Part shown: in pieces, positions 8,515-16,021 of the stretch
Numbering within the stretch: position 1 is the first letter of the stretch
Layout of the letters: every line of letters starts with the position of its first letter
IMG/VR virus record: IMGVR_UViG_3300048580_000135
Location: 1-36,728 of that record
Direction: 5' to 3' (one strand)
Source: a virus
Length of the DNA stretch: 36,728 nt
Notes under the pieces: generated by a model
Told to the model about the DNA's origin: nothing
The model's input: only the letters and a program-made list of their open reading frames with translations
The model's database searches: none
Position numbers and translations under genes: made by a program

Positions 8515-8808
8515 TTATCGACCACATGAGTTTGCCACGATTGACAGTGCTGACGTATGCGTCGTGACCGTGCAAGAGTACTCGCGATTACCTGCGACTC
8601 TCACAGACTTATTAGCCGTCAACACCACTTCGCCTGCTGCATCTTCAAGCGTTACCCAAGTCGTCTGCCCTGGTCCTCGACTGTTAAGCGTTGCCTCACC
8701 TGCCGACCCCGCCCAGGTGCAGTCTAGTACGTGATCGCCCGGCCCGCATGAAACCCAATCTGCTGCTTGCCCTGTTCCGGTTGTCGTCACTGTTGCCACT
8801 TGTGCCAT
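8515..8808 (-). CDS. Small beta-rich structural protein, hypothetical
   Basis: A 97-aa protein between the beta-helix tailspike-like gene and the terminase block. It is Thr/Gly/Ala/Val-rich with alternating strands (VATVTTTGTGQAADWVSCGPG, TWVTLEDAAGEVVLTANKSV) and a final SCGR. The pattern resembles small trimeric virion or fibre-accessory proteins. Three cysteines could form a disulphide if it is exposed on the virion. No enzyme motif is visible. A role as capsid-stabilising or tailspike-accessory protein is inferred from its neighbour. Confidence 0.6.
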   Translation of the reverse strand: MAQVATVTTTGTGQAADWVSCGPGDHVLDCTWAGSAGEATLNSRGPGQTTWVTLEDAAGEVVLTANKSVRVAGNREYSCTVTTHTSALSIVANSCGR

Positions 8809-8825
8809 TTCGTTTTTCTCCTTAA

Positions 8826-10460
8826 TTAAGAATCTGTACTTGCGTTATCGTTTGTCGTCACATCGTATTGCGTCGACCATCGCGTCCTGACTTCTGCCAA
8901 TGAATTAACTGTCGCACCTAGCAACGCACCCCAAACGCCAGTGCCTGTTATCAAGTAGCGATTGTTATTCACGACGTTGCCTGCTCCGATATTAGCCAGC
9001 AACTGACTGTAAAGGTTGCCGCCGCTGACATGGAACGTATTGCCAGTTACCGTGCAGCTTTCCGGTGCTATTGCCCCAGGAGAAAACTCAAGAGCAATTG
9101 CCGCAGCTCCCGCACTATACACCACGTTATCGGTGACCACGCACTCGCTCGCATCTTTAATGAGTATTCCGTTTGCTGCACCGCCGGTAAATGTGTTGCC
9201 GGTTACGCTGTTTGAGGTTCCTTTTAGCACCAGAGCATAGTTACCGCCGCCGCTAGCGTTGGTCGTATTGCCTTCGACGACCACATCTTCGCTGCCAGTA
9301 GATACCAGTATTGCATGCCCATTAGTTCCTGTATTGACTACAGTATTTCGCTTAATCTCATGCTCAGTGCAGGTAAATGACCCTCCGTCATCTGGCCATG
9401 CGATACCGACAACACCCAGGCTAGTGACGTCGTTGTCATTGCAGGTGCCGTACTGCGTTACACCTTGAATACTGACGCCCTTAACACCGCTTGTGGTTAC
9501 TAACGTGTTTTCATCTATATTCAACAGTGATCGGAATGAAGCATTTCCGCCAGTATGAACCACGTTTCGCGCGGTGTTGTACCTGACGACAATCTCTGCT
9601 TTATAGCTTGCAGTTCGTCCTGTCAGGCTGATAGCAGTCTTAGCACCCGTGTTAGATGTGACGTAGCCTGTACCGCTGACGCTGATATTGTGAGCCACAG
9701 ATACGCCACTGCGATCATTGCCGACAACACGGAAGTTTGTCGCATTGCTGATAGTGATCTCAAACGCACCGGCTGACGTAAAAATACAACGCTTCACGCC
9801 GACATTATCATGCGACGTGCCAACCATTGAAAATGAACCGGTCTTACTATTTGTATCTGTGAACACGCAATCGACGACATCGAAGTTAGTTAATGCTGTT
9901 CCAGAAAAATGCACAAAACCTACTACGCTCGAAGTGCTTTGTATTTCCAGGTTTTGAAAGCGAATATTGCCACTCGTGGTATTTGGCCTGATAACGTAAC
10001 TACCGCTAGAGTTGATGACAATTGGCCGCGTTCCTGGCTTGCCGCGAACAGTGACGCGATTAAGAAATGCTTTTGTGAAAAGTAAGTAGCCAGACGCTGC
10101 GTTTTCCGTGTAAGTTCCCGCATCAACCCAAATCGTGACTGGTGTTGCATTGCTCGTGCTGACCGTGTTAAACGCCTTCCAGATTGTTAGCCATGGATTG
10201 CCTTCCGACCCGTCCCCGGTCGTGTCGTTCCCTGACTTCGTAACGTGATAATCCGTTACCGCTGGCTCCCACTCCGCAGCCTCAATCAATGTCGGCCCAA
10301 GATAGGTGCCGTAGCCTTCGACGATGTAGCGAGTGTCAGCGTCATACGAGGTTAAAGCCTCGAACTCATCAGCAGTCAGATAGACGCCAGAACTAACTCC
10401 GCCGTCCAATGCTGTCGCTACTGGTTTGGCTATCGATTGTGCTATTGCTCGTGCGACCAT
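8826..10460 (-). CDS. Right-handed beta-helix tailspike / depolymerase-like protein
   Basis: A 544-aa protein. Residues about 1-75 form a small N-terminal adaptor (YLTADEFEALTSYDADTRYI). From about residue 85 comes a pectate-lyase-like repeat (TDYHVTKSGNDTTGDGSEGN, then PVTIWVDAGTYTE), followed by some ten rungs of Asn/Val/Thr-rich repeats such as VTGNTF, VVGND and VVEGNTTNASGG. These are typical of right-handed parallel beta-helices in tailspikes that bind and often cleave host surface polysaccharide. The C-terminal 50 residues look like a cap or trimerisation region. It is the best candidate receptor-binding protein, although it lies away from the tail genes, upstream of terminase. Confidence 0.8.
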   Translation of the reverse strand: MVARAIAQSIAKPVATALDGGVSSGVYLTADEFEALTSYDADTRYIVEGYGTYLGPTLIEAAEWEPAVTDYHVTKSGNDTTGDGSEGNPWLTIWKAFNTVSTSNATPVTIWVDAGTYTENAASGYLLFTKAFLNRVTVRGKPGTRPIVINSSGSYVIRPNTTSGNIRFQNLEIQSTSSVVGFVHFSGTALTNFDVVDCVFTDTNSKTGSFSMVGTSHDNVGVKRCIFTSAGAFEITISNATNFRVVGNDRSGVSVAHNISVSGTGYVTSNTGAKTAISLTGRTASYKAEIVVRYNTARNVVHTGGNASFRSLLNIDENTLVTTSGVKGVSIQGVTQYGTCNDNDVTSLGVVGIAWPDDGGSFTCTEHEIKRNTVVNTGTNGHAILVSTGSEDVVVEGNTTNASGGGNYALVLKGTSNSVTGNTFTGGAANGILIKDASECVVTDNVVYSAGAAAIALEFSPGAIAPESCTVTGNTFHVSGGNLYSQLLANIGAGNVVNNNRYLITGTGVWGALLGATVNSLAEVRTRWSTQYDVTTNDNASTDS

Positions 10461-10742
10461 TTATTCGTTCAATCCTGTTATTTCTTTCGCCAGTAATCTT
10501 GCTAAATCGTCTGCAACTTGCTCGATCACTGTTTCGTCGATGTCCCAAAATGCCGCGTGCAATCCTTCATGGATTAGCACCTCAATAAGTTCTTGCCCTC
10601 GAAGAGAACTCAGTATTTTTATTTCTTTGTTCTTCTTGTCGGGCGGATCGCATGAGCCGCGAGTCTGTCCTAAGTCTAAAAACTTTCCTAAATTTGGCAC
10701 ACGCCGCACGTTCCAAATCTTGCCGCGTATCTTGTGCCGCAT
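10461..10742 (-). CDS. HExxH zinc metallopeptidase-like protein
   Basis: A 93-aa protein with the zincin motif IHEGLHAAFWDIDE (His58, Glu59, His62, and Glu70 as likely third ligand), preceded by an RGSCDPPDKKNKEIKI strand and followed by a helix VIEQVADDLARLL. This layout is a common small phage zincin resembling the SprT/wss family core. The substrate is unknown; candidates are host proteins or virion maturation. It sits directly upstream of the tailspike-like gene and four bases from the endonuclease gene. All catalytic residues are present, so it is probably active. Confidence 0.75.
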   Translation of the reverse strand: MRHKIRGKIWNVRRVPNLGKFLDLGQTRGSCDPPDKKNKEIKILSSLRGQELIEVLIHEGLHAAFWDIDETVIEQVADDLARLLAKEITGLNE

Positions 10743-10746
10743 TGGA

Positions 10747-11286
10747 TCACGCCGTCACCACTTGGTTGTTTTTAACGATGTACTCAATCGCCTTTTGCAT
10801 GAGTTCTGTGTTTTCTGCAAACATCCCTATACCGCTGTTGCAAGAACCGCACAAAACACCGCGGACCTTTCCTGTTTCATGGCAATGATCAACGCACAAA
10901 TAACCCTGCTGAGTTTCGCTTTCGTGTGTTCCGCAAAGTTCACAACGATTGTTGCTGCGTTTCCAAAGCTCCAAATACTGCTCTGGTGTACAAGCAAATG
11001 GTAAATAGCCCCTCTTTTCTGCTTTTTTTCTTGCTGCTGTAATTTTCTTTTTTGCCCAGGCTATCGAACCAACGTTTTTATGACCGCCTTCCCAAGCGTG
11101 GTGACATTGCCCGCGCTTTCCGCATGTTTTTGAGTCGCCTGATTTCAAGTTAGAAGCACGAACGTTTGCAATTCTTCCACATTCGCAAACGCACTCCCAA
11201 AGAACTCCGCCATGCAGTCTCCCGATATCGCCAATTACCGTTAGTTTTCCAAATTTTTGACCTGTGAGGTTTTTTGCCTTTCCCAT
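10747..11286 (-). CDS. HNH endonuclease, recombination endonuclease VII-like
   Basis: A 179-aa protein in two parts. Residues about 5-60 (NLTGQKFGKLTVIGD, then LWECVCECG and SKTC) form a Cys-containing DNA-binding region seen at the N-terminus of phage homing-type HNH enzymes. Residues about 110-165 carry CELCG, CVDHCHETGKVRG and LCGSCNSGIG, the zinc-bound HNH/endonuclease VII fold with DHCH as catalytic core. It may be a free-standing homing endonuclease inserted between the metallophosphoesterase and zincin genes, or a resolvase-like nuclease. It overlaps the metallophosphoesterase stop by one base. Confidence 0.88.
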   Translation of the reverse strand: MGKAKNLTGQKFGKLTVIGDIGRLHGGVLWECVCECGRIANVRASNLKSGDSKTCGKRGQCHHAWEGGHKNVGSIAWAKKKITAARKKAEKRGYLPFACTPEQYLELWKRSNNRCELCGTHESETQQGYLCVDHCHETGKVRGVLCGSCNSGIGMFAENTELMQKAIEYIVKNNQVVTA

Positions 11287-12311
11287 TATGCTGAAACAAC
11301 CTCCTTGTTTTGCAACTGCTTGTAGTTAAGGACATCGAATACGCCTGAAGACCCTACCTCTACAATTGCGTGCCCGTGATTCCATTTGTTTATCCTGGCA
11401 TATTCTGGCGAAAGATCGCATAAGCACCCCACTGACCAGCAGTTTATCGGTTCGTGCTTCCATGTGTACTCGACGTGCGACGAAGACCTGTGGTGGTGTC
11501 CAAGAAGCGATGTGTCAATCATCCTCAAGAAAGCACCTCTCGCAGGATTCACGCTCGACTGCAAGCCCCTCGGCAATTCGTGGCCATGCCACACCGGCAA
11601 CTTGCCAAGCATTACAGGTCGCTGCTCGCCAACAAATTCAACCTCTGCAAGCTCGTCGATCTTGTTTAGCTCCGCATCAATCGTTAGCAAACCTTTCCAG
11701 CTGATGTGATCCAGACCCACTAGCTCCGGTGCTCGACTCCAACAGTATCGCTCTAGCCTTTCCTCATGGTTGCCAAATTTGTAAATCAGTTTCGCGTCAG
11801 GAAACGATCGCCGAAAGTAAAGCAGACCATCGCGGATAACCTCAAGGCTGTTTGCCGTATCAATCGCCTTAGGTGATTTTGCCCACGAACTAAACTCCTC
11901 TGCGTCTGCGAAGTCGCCGTTCAGCAACACAACGTCCGGCTCACCAAACTCTTTTACATGTTCAACTGCCGCCTCAATCGCCGCTGCGTCATGCTTTGGA
12001 AAGTGGCAATCGCTAAAGATTGCAACTACCTTTCCATCTACTTGGTACGGCTGCCAAGGCTTGGCTTTGCTTGGTGGACAGGTCAACTGTTTACTGCCGA
12101 CCCTTGGCATGTCCTTAATTCTCGCTTTGACTACCGATCGCTTGTATTCTCCAATCGTTCCTGTAACCGCTCGCACTGTACTTCTTGCCGCTTCGACTGA
12201 CGAAAATAGCTTCGGGTACTTTGCCACAAGCAGCATTGCTACACGTCGCTTACTCGCTTGAGGATTCGCCTTCAGCATTTCAATAGCTAATTCTGATCTG
12301 CTTTGGGGCAT
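11286..12311 (-). CDS. Calcineurin-like metallophosphoesterase
   Basis: A 341-aa protein. The first 85 residues are helical and basic (RSELAIEMLKANPQASKRRV), suggesting a DNA-binding or HTH-like extension. The catalytic domain starts near residue 92 with FSDCHFPKHD, then LLNGDFADAEEF, FGNHEERLER, WHGHELPRG and LGHHHRSSS. These are the metal-binding Asp, His and Asn residues of binuclear phosphoesterases, in order. Phage members of this family are phosphatases or nucleases of uncertain substrate. It sits between the lysis block and the HNH gene. Confidence 0.88.
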   Translation of the reverse strand: MPQSRSELAIEMLKANPQASKRRVAMLLVAKYPKLFSSVEAARSTVRAVTGTIGEYKRSVVKARIKDMPRVGSKQLTCPPSKAKPWQPYQVDGKVVAIFSDCHFPKHDAAAIEAAVEHVKEFGEPDVVLLNGDFADAEEFSSWAKSPKAIDTANSLEVIRDGLLYFRRSFPDAKLIYKFGNHEERLERYCWSRAPELVGLDHISWKGLLTIDAELNKIDELAEVEFVGEQRPVMLGKLPVWHGHELPRGLQSSVNPARGAFLRMIDTSLLGHHHRSSSHVEYTWKHEPINCWSVGCLCDLSPEYARINKWNHGHAIVEVGSSGVFDVLNYKQLQNKEVVSA

Positions 12312-12587
12312 CTACACCACTCGCGATTCGAGGATTTCCAACCGTGTTTTGACCGCTGCAAGCTCCACGCGAATTTCTTCACGCTGCTTGTGGCAGTCCT
12401 TTACTTCGTTCCTCTGCTGGTCGTACTCGGCTTCCAGGTGAGTGAGTCGAGCAAGTAAACTTGCCTCGTTTCGCTCGTAATCTGTCACTTGCTTCTTGTA
12501 GAACTGCGCGACAACACCAGATAGAGTTGCAATCACCGTTGTTACTCCCGCCAGTATCCAGCCGAAATACGAGTTCTCTTGCGTCAC
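12312..12587 (-). CDS. Membrane-anchored coiled-coil protein, possible spanin-like
   Basis: A 91-aa protein with one N-terminal transmembrane segment (WILAGVTTVIATLSGVVAQF) and then about 60 residues of charged heptad pattern (LARLTHLEAEYDQQRNEVKD, VKTRLEILESRV). Inner-membrane spanin subunits have exactly this plan, and the gene lies at the end of the lysis/membrane block, next to a small secreted protein. No lipobox partner is evident, so the spanin reading is only a hypothesis. Other options are an antiholin or a tail accessory. Confidence 0.6.
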   Translation of the reverse strand: MTQENSYFGWILAGVTTVIATLSGVVAQFYKKQVTDYERNEASLLARLTHLEAEYDQQRNEVKDCHKQREEIRVELAAVKTRLEILESRVV

Positions 12588-12612
12588 TTCTTGAGCTTTC
12601 TACGCTAAACGA

Positions 12613-13086
12613 CTAACGACCAAACACCCACCGCACCGCTGAACGCACCGGCCTTGCTCGCATGACGTTCCTTACTGGCTGACGCATTGCGTACTGCTGA
12701 GAATAGCCGCCGCTGCCATAGCTTTCGTTGCTGTAAACTGTCGCGGCATATCCGGCACTGCCGTAGCTTTGCTGCGTTACTTGCTGGCCTACCGATCCGT
12801 AGCTTTCCGATTGCTGATAAGGAGGTGTCACAGCTTGCACAACGGCACTTGTAGCCTTCACCGCTGCAACGGTCGTATCCTTCGCAACCTCAGCGACGTT
12901 GGCCACTGCGTTGACAACTGGCCTAGCCTTTGGCCGCGGAATCGGGCAGGCACCGCCGATGCAGTCCTCATATTCCAGAACTTGTGCTGCCTTAGCAGTG
13001 CCGCCCGTTCCGTTGCTCTGCTGTCCATTGGTCAGCCATCCCATAATCGAGGCGACTAACGCGACGACGACTAATTGAGGCTTCAT
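12613..13086 (-). CDS. Secreted SYGS-repeat protein, unknown function
   Basis: A 157-aa protein with a signal peptide-like start (MKPQLVVVALVASIMGWLTN), a short Cys motif DCIGGACPIPRPKARP, an Ala/Val-rich helix, then a Ser/Tyr/Gly/Gln region with repeats (ESYGS, QSYGSAGY, ESYGSGGY) and a basic end PVRSAVRWVFGR. Arg/Pro/Phe-Gly-Arg ends of this type remind me of small secreted planctomycete proteins. It lies directly after the papain-like protease gene and could be exported to act in the periplasm or envelope, or be a virion accessory. The repeats could mediate self-association. No known family recognised. Confidence 0.65.
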   Translation of the reverse strand: MKPQLVVVALVASIMGWLTNGQQSNGTGGTAKAAQVLEYEDCIGGACPIPRPKARPVVNAVANVAEVAKDTTVAAVKATSAVVQAVTPPYQQSESYGSVGQQVTQQSYGSAGYAATVYSNESYGSGGYSQQYAMRQPVRNVMRARPVRSAVRWVFGR

Positions 13087-13117
13087 TTTTTTAACTCCGT
13101 TTAAGTGTTGAACTGAA

Positions 13118-13972
13118 CTAACCTATAATCGATTGTTTTGTGAAGTCGATTTTGATCGGACGCGGCCTTGGTGATTCCATGTCTGACCGGCCGTAAACGA
13201 CAGTGAATTGATGCCGTCGCATTTGGTTAAATGCTCTCGGTGACAGGTACGCATAGCCTTTTTGACCCCAGCGTGCCGACCAACTATTTTTCATCAGCAA
13301 CCACCAACCGTCACCTGACTGTCTGCCAATGTCATCGTCTGGAACGTAACCGCAGATAACCCAAGCATGACCGCCACCACCAGCAGAGAACGAAGTGATA
13401 CAGCCGTCTCCGTCTGGGTTCATCGAGTTGCCCCAAGAGCAACCGACCTGCAAAATACCTTCTCCGCTGCCGATGTACGCTTTGCCATGTTCTGCGTCGG
13501 TAATGTTGGTATGGCTCTGTAGCTTGTAAACAGCCTTAGCTTTTCGTTCGTCGGTTAGATAACTGCGGCCTGGATAAACCGCCCGATATGGCTGAGTCTC
13601 AGCCGGAAAGCCTTTCAGGAATGCCCGCGTTCCACCATCAAGCGTGCTTCCGCGATCACCGTTGATGCCGCTTTCAACTTGGCTGGCAATGTAGGCGTAC
13701 ATATTGTCGATCTGCACGACTTCGCCAGTTGCAAACGCATAAGCGAACTCACCGCAGCAGGCTAAAGAAAAGCCTTGACATGCACCCACGCTGCCTTGAT
13801 TTTCAACGCGGATAAACCCCTGATCAGCCAGCGGACTATTACGAGGGTCAATTCTTGGTGGCAAGTCACCCATCATCAGCAGGCTAGCGTTAGTCTGTGT
13901 TGCCGCTAGCCACTCGCGATCTTCAGACTCAATCGCGTATCCGGTCCATACCCCATCCTTGAGCACTACCAT
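13118..13972 (-). CDS. Papain-like (C1) cysteine protease
   Basis: A 284-aa protein with the C1 catalytic set in order: ENQGSVGACQGFSLACCGEF (oxyanion Gln59 and nucleophile Cys65), GGGGHAWVICGY (His201) and LMKNSWSARWGQKGY (Asn228). The residue after Cys65 is Gln where papain has Trp, but the rest of the core is intact. There is no signal peptide. It occupies the endolysin position, after the putative holin and two membrane proteins, and no peptidoglycan amidase, glycosidase or muramidase was found elsewhere. It may therefore be the lysis enzyme or cleave an envelope protein. Alternatives are a virion maturation protease or a host-interaction factor. Confidence 0.88.
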   Translation of the reverse strand: MVVLKDGVWTGYAIESEDREWLAATQTNASLLMMGDLPPRIDPRNSPLADQGFIRVENQGSVGACQGFSLACCGEFAYAFATGEVVQIDNMYAYIASQVESGINGDRGSTLDGGTRAFLKGFPAETQPYRAVYPGRSYLTDERKAKAVYKLQSHTNITDAEHGKAYIGSGEGILQVGCSWGNSMNPDGDGCITSFSAGGGGHAWVICGYVPDDDIGRQSGDGWWLLMKNSWSARWGQKGYAYLSPRAFNQMRRHQFTVVYGRSDMESPRPRPIKIDFTKQSIIG

Positions 13973-14466
13973 GACTTAGCAATCCTCCGCAAGAACTGCT
14001 CAACCTCGGCTTCCCTGCCGCCAAAACTTCCGTCGTCGCCACGCGGTAAAGACAGGTGGAACATTTCGTCAAACGGTCGTTGCTTTTCCTTACGCAGTTC
14101 GACCAAAGCAGGCTGCACAAACTCAAGCAAGGCCTTGTCTGTTTTGATTTCCCCGCTTGCGACTTTGTCGGCTGCGGTTGCGAATGTTTCGCTGTAGCCT
14201 TTCGAGATGGCTGGTAGCACTTCGCTGACCGTGCGTTCGATAGATGGCTTGTCTGGCCCTGGACCCGGCGTCGGTGTTGGATCGACTTTGATGTTCTGCC
14301 AACCAAGCACTGCGACGATACCGACGATTGCAACTAGTGCCGGCCCCCAAGTCTCGAGCCACGTTTGCTTGACTGGCTCTGTGCCTTCCAGTTCTGCCAG
14401 TCGCTTGAGTGCTTCGGCTAGCTCAGCTTCGATCTGTGCTTTGGTCTTTCGCTTCGTGCCGGTCAT
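13966..14466 (-). CDS. Single-span membrane protein of the lysis block
   Basis: A 166-aa protein. Residues about 5-30 are a charged coiled coil (AQIEAELAEALKRLAELEG), followed by one hydrophobic helix (WGPALVAIVGIVAVLGW), a Pro-rich linker (TPTPGPGPDKP) and a soluble helical domain ending REAEVEQFLRRIAKSW. The start overlaps the upstream gene by four bases (ATGA) and the stop overlaps the protease start, so it is co-translated with the lysis genes. Topology suggests a cytoplasmic N-terminus and an external domain. It may regulate the holin or present the protease; function is not known. Confidence 0.65.
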   Translation of the reverse strand: MTGTKRKTKAQIEAELAEALKRLAELEGTEPVKQTWLETWGPALVAIVGIVAVLGWQNIKVDPTPTPGPGPDKPSIERTVSEVLPAISKGYSETFATAADKVASGEIKTDKALLEFVQPALVELRKEKQRPFDEMFHLSLPRGDDGSFGGREAEVEQFLRRIAKSW

Positions 14467-14708
14467 TCCTCTGGCTCTCCGCTGATTGGGTCCAACCCTG
14501 GATCTTGAATCTTCCTGTCACGCCACCATAACCAAAGTTTGATCGCGTAGTAAATCATCGCGATTACCGTCGCTGGGTCTAGACCATAGGTGGCTAACTT
14601 ATGCCGCAAGCAAGCCTCTAATTGGTCTTCGTGTTCGCACTCAGACAAACACTGAGCCGCTAGATTGCGTGCCAGTCTGCGTCGTCGTGTTGAAAGTGCA
14701 ACAGCCAT
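14463..14708 (-). CDS. Small membrane-associated protein, hypothetical
   Basis: An 81-aa protein: a basic helical N-terminus (STRRRRLARNLAAQ), a mid-region with two Cys, one hydrophobic helix (VIAMIYYAIKLWLWW) and an acidic tail DPISGEPEE. It lies between the putative holin and the single-span protein, abutting one and overlapping the other, so it is likely part of the lysis set, for instance an antiholin or second holin component. No family recognised. Confidence 0.6.
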   Translation of the reverse strand: MAVALSTRRRRLARNLAAQCLSECEHEDQLEACLRHKLATYGLDPATVIAMIYYAIKLWLWWRDRKIQDPGLDPISGEPEE

Positions 14709-14888
14709 TTATCGCCTCGGTGCTACTGGCCGAACTTCGCGGAGACTGTCACCGACGATCCAAACTGCAATCACCATCACGATGTCGTTAATCTGCTGCT
14801 CTGTGAACGGCAAACGGTCGGCGGCTAGAACGACAATGACTGACGAAACTGCGGCCCAGAAACGCTTGGACTTAATAAGATTTTGCAT
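14709..14888 (-). CDS. Putative holin
   Basis: A 59-aa protein starting at ATG 14888, preceded by AAGGGG eight bases upstream. It has two hydrophobic helices (FWAAVSSVIVVLAA and INDIVMVIAVWIVG) separated by a short PFTEQQ turn, a basic N-terminus (IKSKRFW) and an Arg-rich C-terminus (VRPVAPRR). That is the plan of small class II holins. It heads the membrane/protease block and has a sigma-70-like promoter candidate upstream. A longer frame back to 14912 exists but has no ribosome site. Confidence 0.6.
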   Translation of the reverse strand: MQNLIKSKRFWAAVSSVIVVLAADRLPFTEQQINDIVMVIAVWIVGDSLREVRPVAPRR

Positions 14889-14911
14889 CGAGATTCCCCT
14901 TTGGTGCGGCA

Positions 14912-14940
14912 TGATAACCGATTAGGGGTGTTTAATGCAA
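14912..14940 (-). promoter_or_regulatory. Candidate promoter of the lysis block
   Basis: Minus-strand TTGCAT (14940-14935) and TTATCA (14917-14912) are 17 bases apart, in an AT-rich 70-base gap, with the holin start 24 bases beyond. Spacing is ideal and both hexamers are moderate matches. Confidence 0.35.
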
Positions 14941-14959
14941 ATTTTTCAAAATGGGTAAT

Positions 14960-15340
14960 CTAGTCGCTGGCAAGATGGAGTCCTAAATTCTCCAACACAG
15001 CTTCAAGTTTCTGTATGGTAGCCGCTGAAATCTGCTTGATTTCCAAGAGTTTACCAGGGGTCTGATTGCATAGTTGACCTAGCGTCCTGATGCCTGCCAT
15101 TTCCAACTTTTCTGCAATCCTTAGCGGCAAGACAGCATCGAGTCTGGTCTTTGGCTCGTACCGCACTTCATCGCGTAGCTCAAAAAAAGCTCTCTCGACT
15201 GCGGCTATCGCTTGGTCCTTGTTGCGACGATAAATTGCGACTTCCACCATCCTCGCATGCTGCTGTGCTATGGCTTGTAAATGCGGGTGCTCAGCAATCA
15301 CATCGGATAGCATCGGTCTATCGTCGGCAGGTTTTACCAT
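14960..15340 (-). CDS. RNA polymerase alpha C-terminal-domain-like protein
   Basis: A 126-aa protein. Residues about 64-126 (DAVLPLRIAEKLEMAGIRTL, GQLCNQTPGKLLEIKQIS, then SAATIQKLEAVLENLGLHLA) follow the alpha-CTD pattern. The pieces are an opening helix with Leu-Arg, the GI(R/K)T(V/L)G(Q/D)L turn, a helix-hairpin-helix with two helices ending in a conserved GLxL. The N-terminal 60 residues are helical (EHPHLQAIAQQHARMVEVAI) and unlike host alpha. It could compete for promoter UP elements, contact activators, or bind DNA through the hairpin. It lies just upstream of the lysis promoter. Confidence 0.65.
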   Translation of the reverse strand: MVKPADDRPMLSDVIAEHPHLQAIAQQHARMVEVAIYRRNKDQAIAAVERAFFELRDEVRYEPKTRLDAVLPLRIAEKLEMAGIRTLGQLCNQTPGKLLEIKQISAATIQKLEAVLENLGLHLASD

Positions 15341-15402
15341 TGTGAATCCGTTCGTTAGTCGGCAGGCGTCATAACTTGCGCAGAAATCGTTTAATAACTA
15401 GT

Positions 15403-15699
15403 TCAACGGTGACTATCCCAGCCACTCGCTACTAACCAGTTGCACACGTCAACCATGTGGCTTTCATCATCGAAAGTAAAATCTTCCAACCCAAGGCGAA
15501 CTTCTCCGCTCGATTCAAACCAGTAAACGCAACTAATGCTCAATCCAGCACCATCTAGAAGGCAATCGTCATCAACTAGAGCTATCTTGTCGCCGGTCCT
15601 TGGGACAAATGGCATCGCAACTTTCTTGAAAAACTGCCTATTCGTTCTGTCCTTACCATTACCAAGCGAACCATTAAAAACCAAAATCAGGTCAAACAT
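15403..15699 (-). CDS. Hypothetical small protein with structured leader
   Basis: A 98-aa protein (MFDLILVFNGSLGNGKDRTN ... VCNWLVASGWDSHR), slightly acidic and beta-rich (DKIALVDDDCLLDGAG, SSGEVRLGLEDFTF). No transmembrane segment and no family I recognise. It is separated by about 100 bases from the gene upstream, and that gap holds two competing RNA helices, so its translation may be regulated. It belongs to the accessory stretch between replication and lysis. Confidence 0.55.
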   Translation of the reverse strand: MFDLILVFNGSLGNGKDRTNRQFFKKVAMPFVPRTGDKIALVDDDCLLDGAGLSISCVYWFESSGEVRLGLEDFTFDDESHMVDVCNWLVASGWDSHR

Positions 15700-15727
15700 G
15701 CGTCACCGTTGAAAAATGTGATGAATC

Positions 15728-15775
15728 GGAGCCGTGGGTAGAATCGTTTGGCAATGGTGGCTCCTGTCCCACGGC
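15728..15775 (-). promoter_or_regulatory. Competing helices in the leader of the 98-aa gene
   Basis: GCCGTGGG (15731-15738) pairs with CCCACGGC (15768-15775), while GGAGCC (15728-15733) pairs with GGCTCC (15759-15764). The helices share three bases and interleave, so they are mutually exclusive at full length or form a pseudoknot if slightly shortened. They precede the start at 15699 by about 30 bases. Confidence 0.45.
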
Positions 15776-15800
15776 CCGATTATCAAAACGTTCGTCAAAT

Positions 15801-16004
15801 CTAATTCCCCGGCAAAACTAAATACTCGATCGTTGGCTTGTCTGGCCTCGCGTGCGCAACCCAGCCGTCTGGTCTTGCTACGCATAGACTCGCAATCTCA
15901 ATGTTTTTTGGCTCTAGCATGCACTGCTCGCTGTATAGCTGGTAGCACACTGGTAAATCTTGGGGATAGGTTTTCAATAACTCAATCAGTTCTGCAACTG
16001 TCAC
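15801..16004 (-). CDS. Conserved small phage protein, unknown function
   Basis: A 67-aa protein (MTVAELIELLKTYPQDLPVC ... TIEYLVLPGN). The opening MTVxELIELLKxYPxDLPV with a later LEPKNIEIASL and PDGW is a pattern I know from many phage and environmental genomes, usually annotated as hypothetical. It is a compact alpha/beta protein without catalytic residues. A ribosome site (AGGAGA) precedes the start closely. Function unknown. Confidence 0.7.
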   Translation of the reverse strand: MTVAELIELLKTYPQDLPVCYQLYSEQCMLEPKNIEIASLCVARPDGWVAHARPDKPTIEYLVLPGN

Positions 16005-16021
16005 AATCGAATCTCCTAAAC

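Noticed and set aside
10426-11004. 192-codon plus-strand frame opposite the tailspike, zincin and HNH genes
   Set aside because: It is antisense to three genes with clear catalytic motifs, and its protein is Cys/Ser/Phe-rich with no ordinary pattern.
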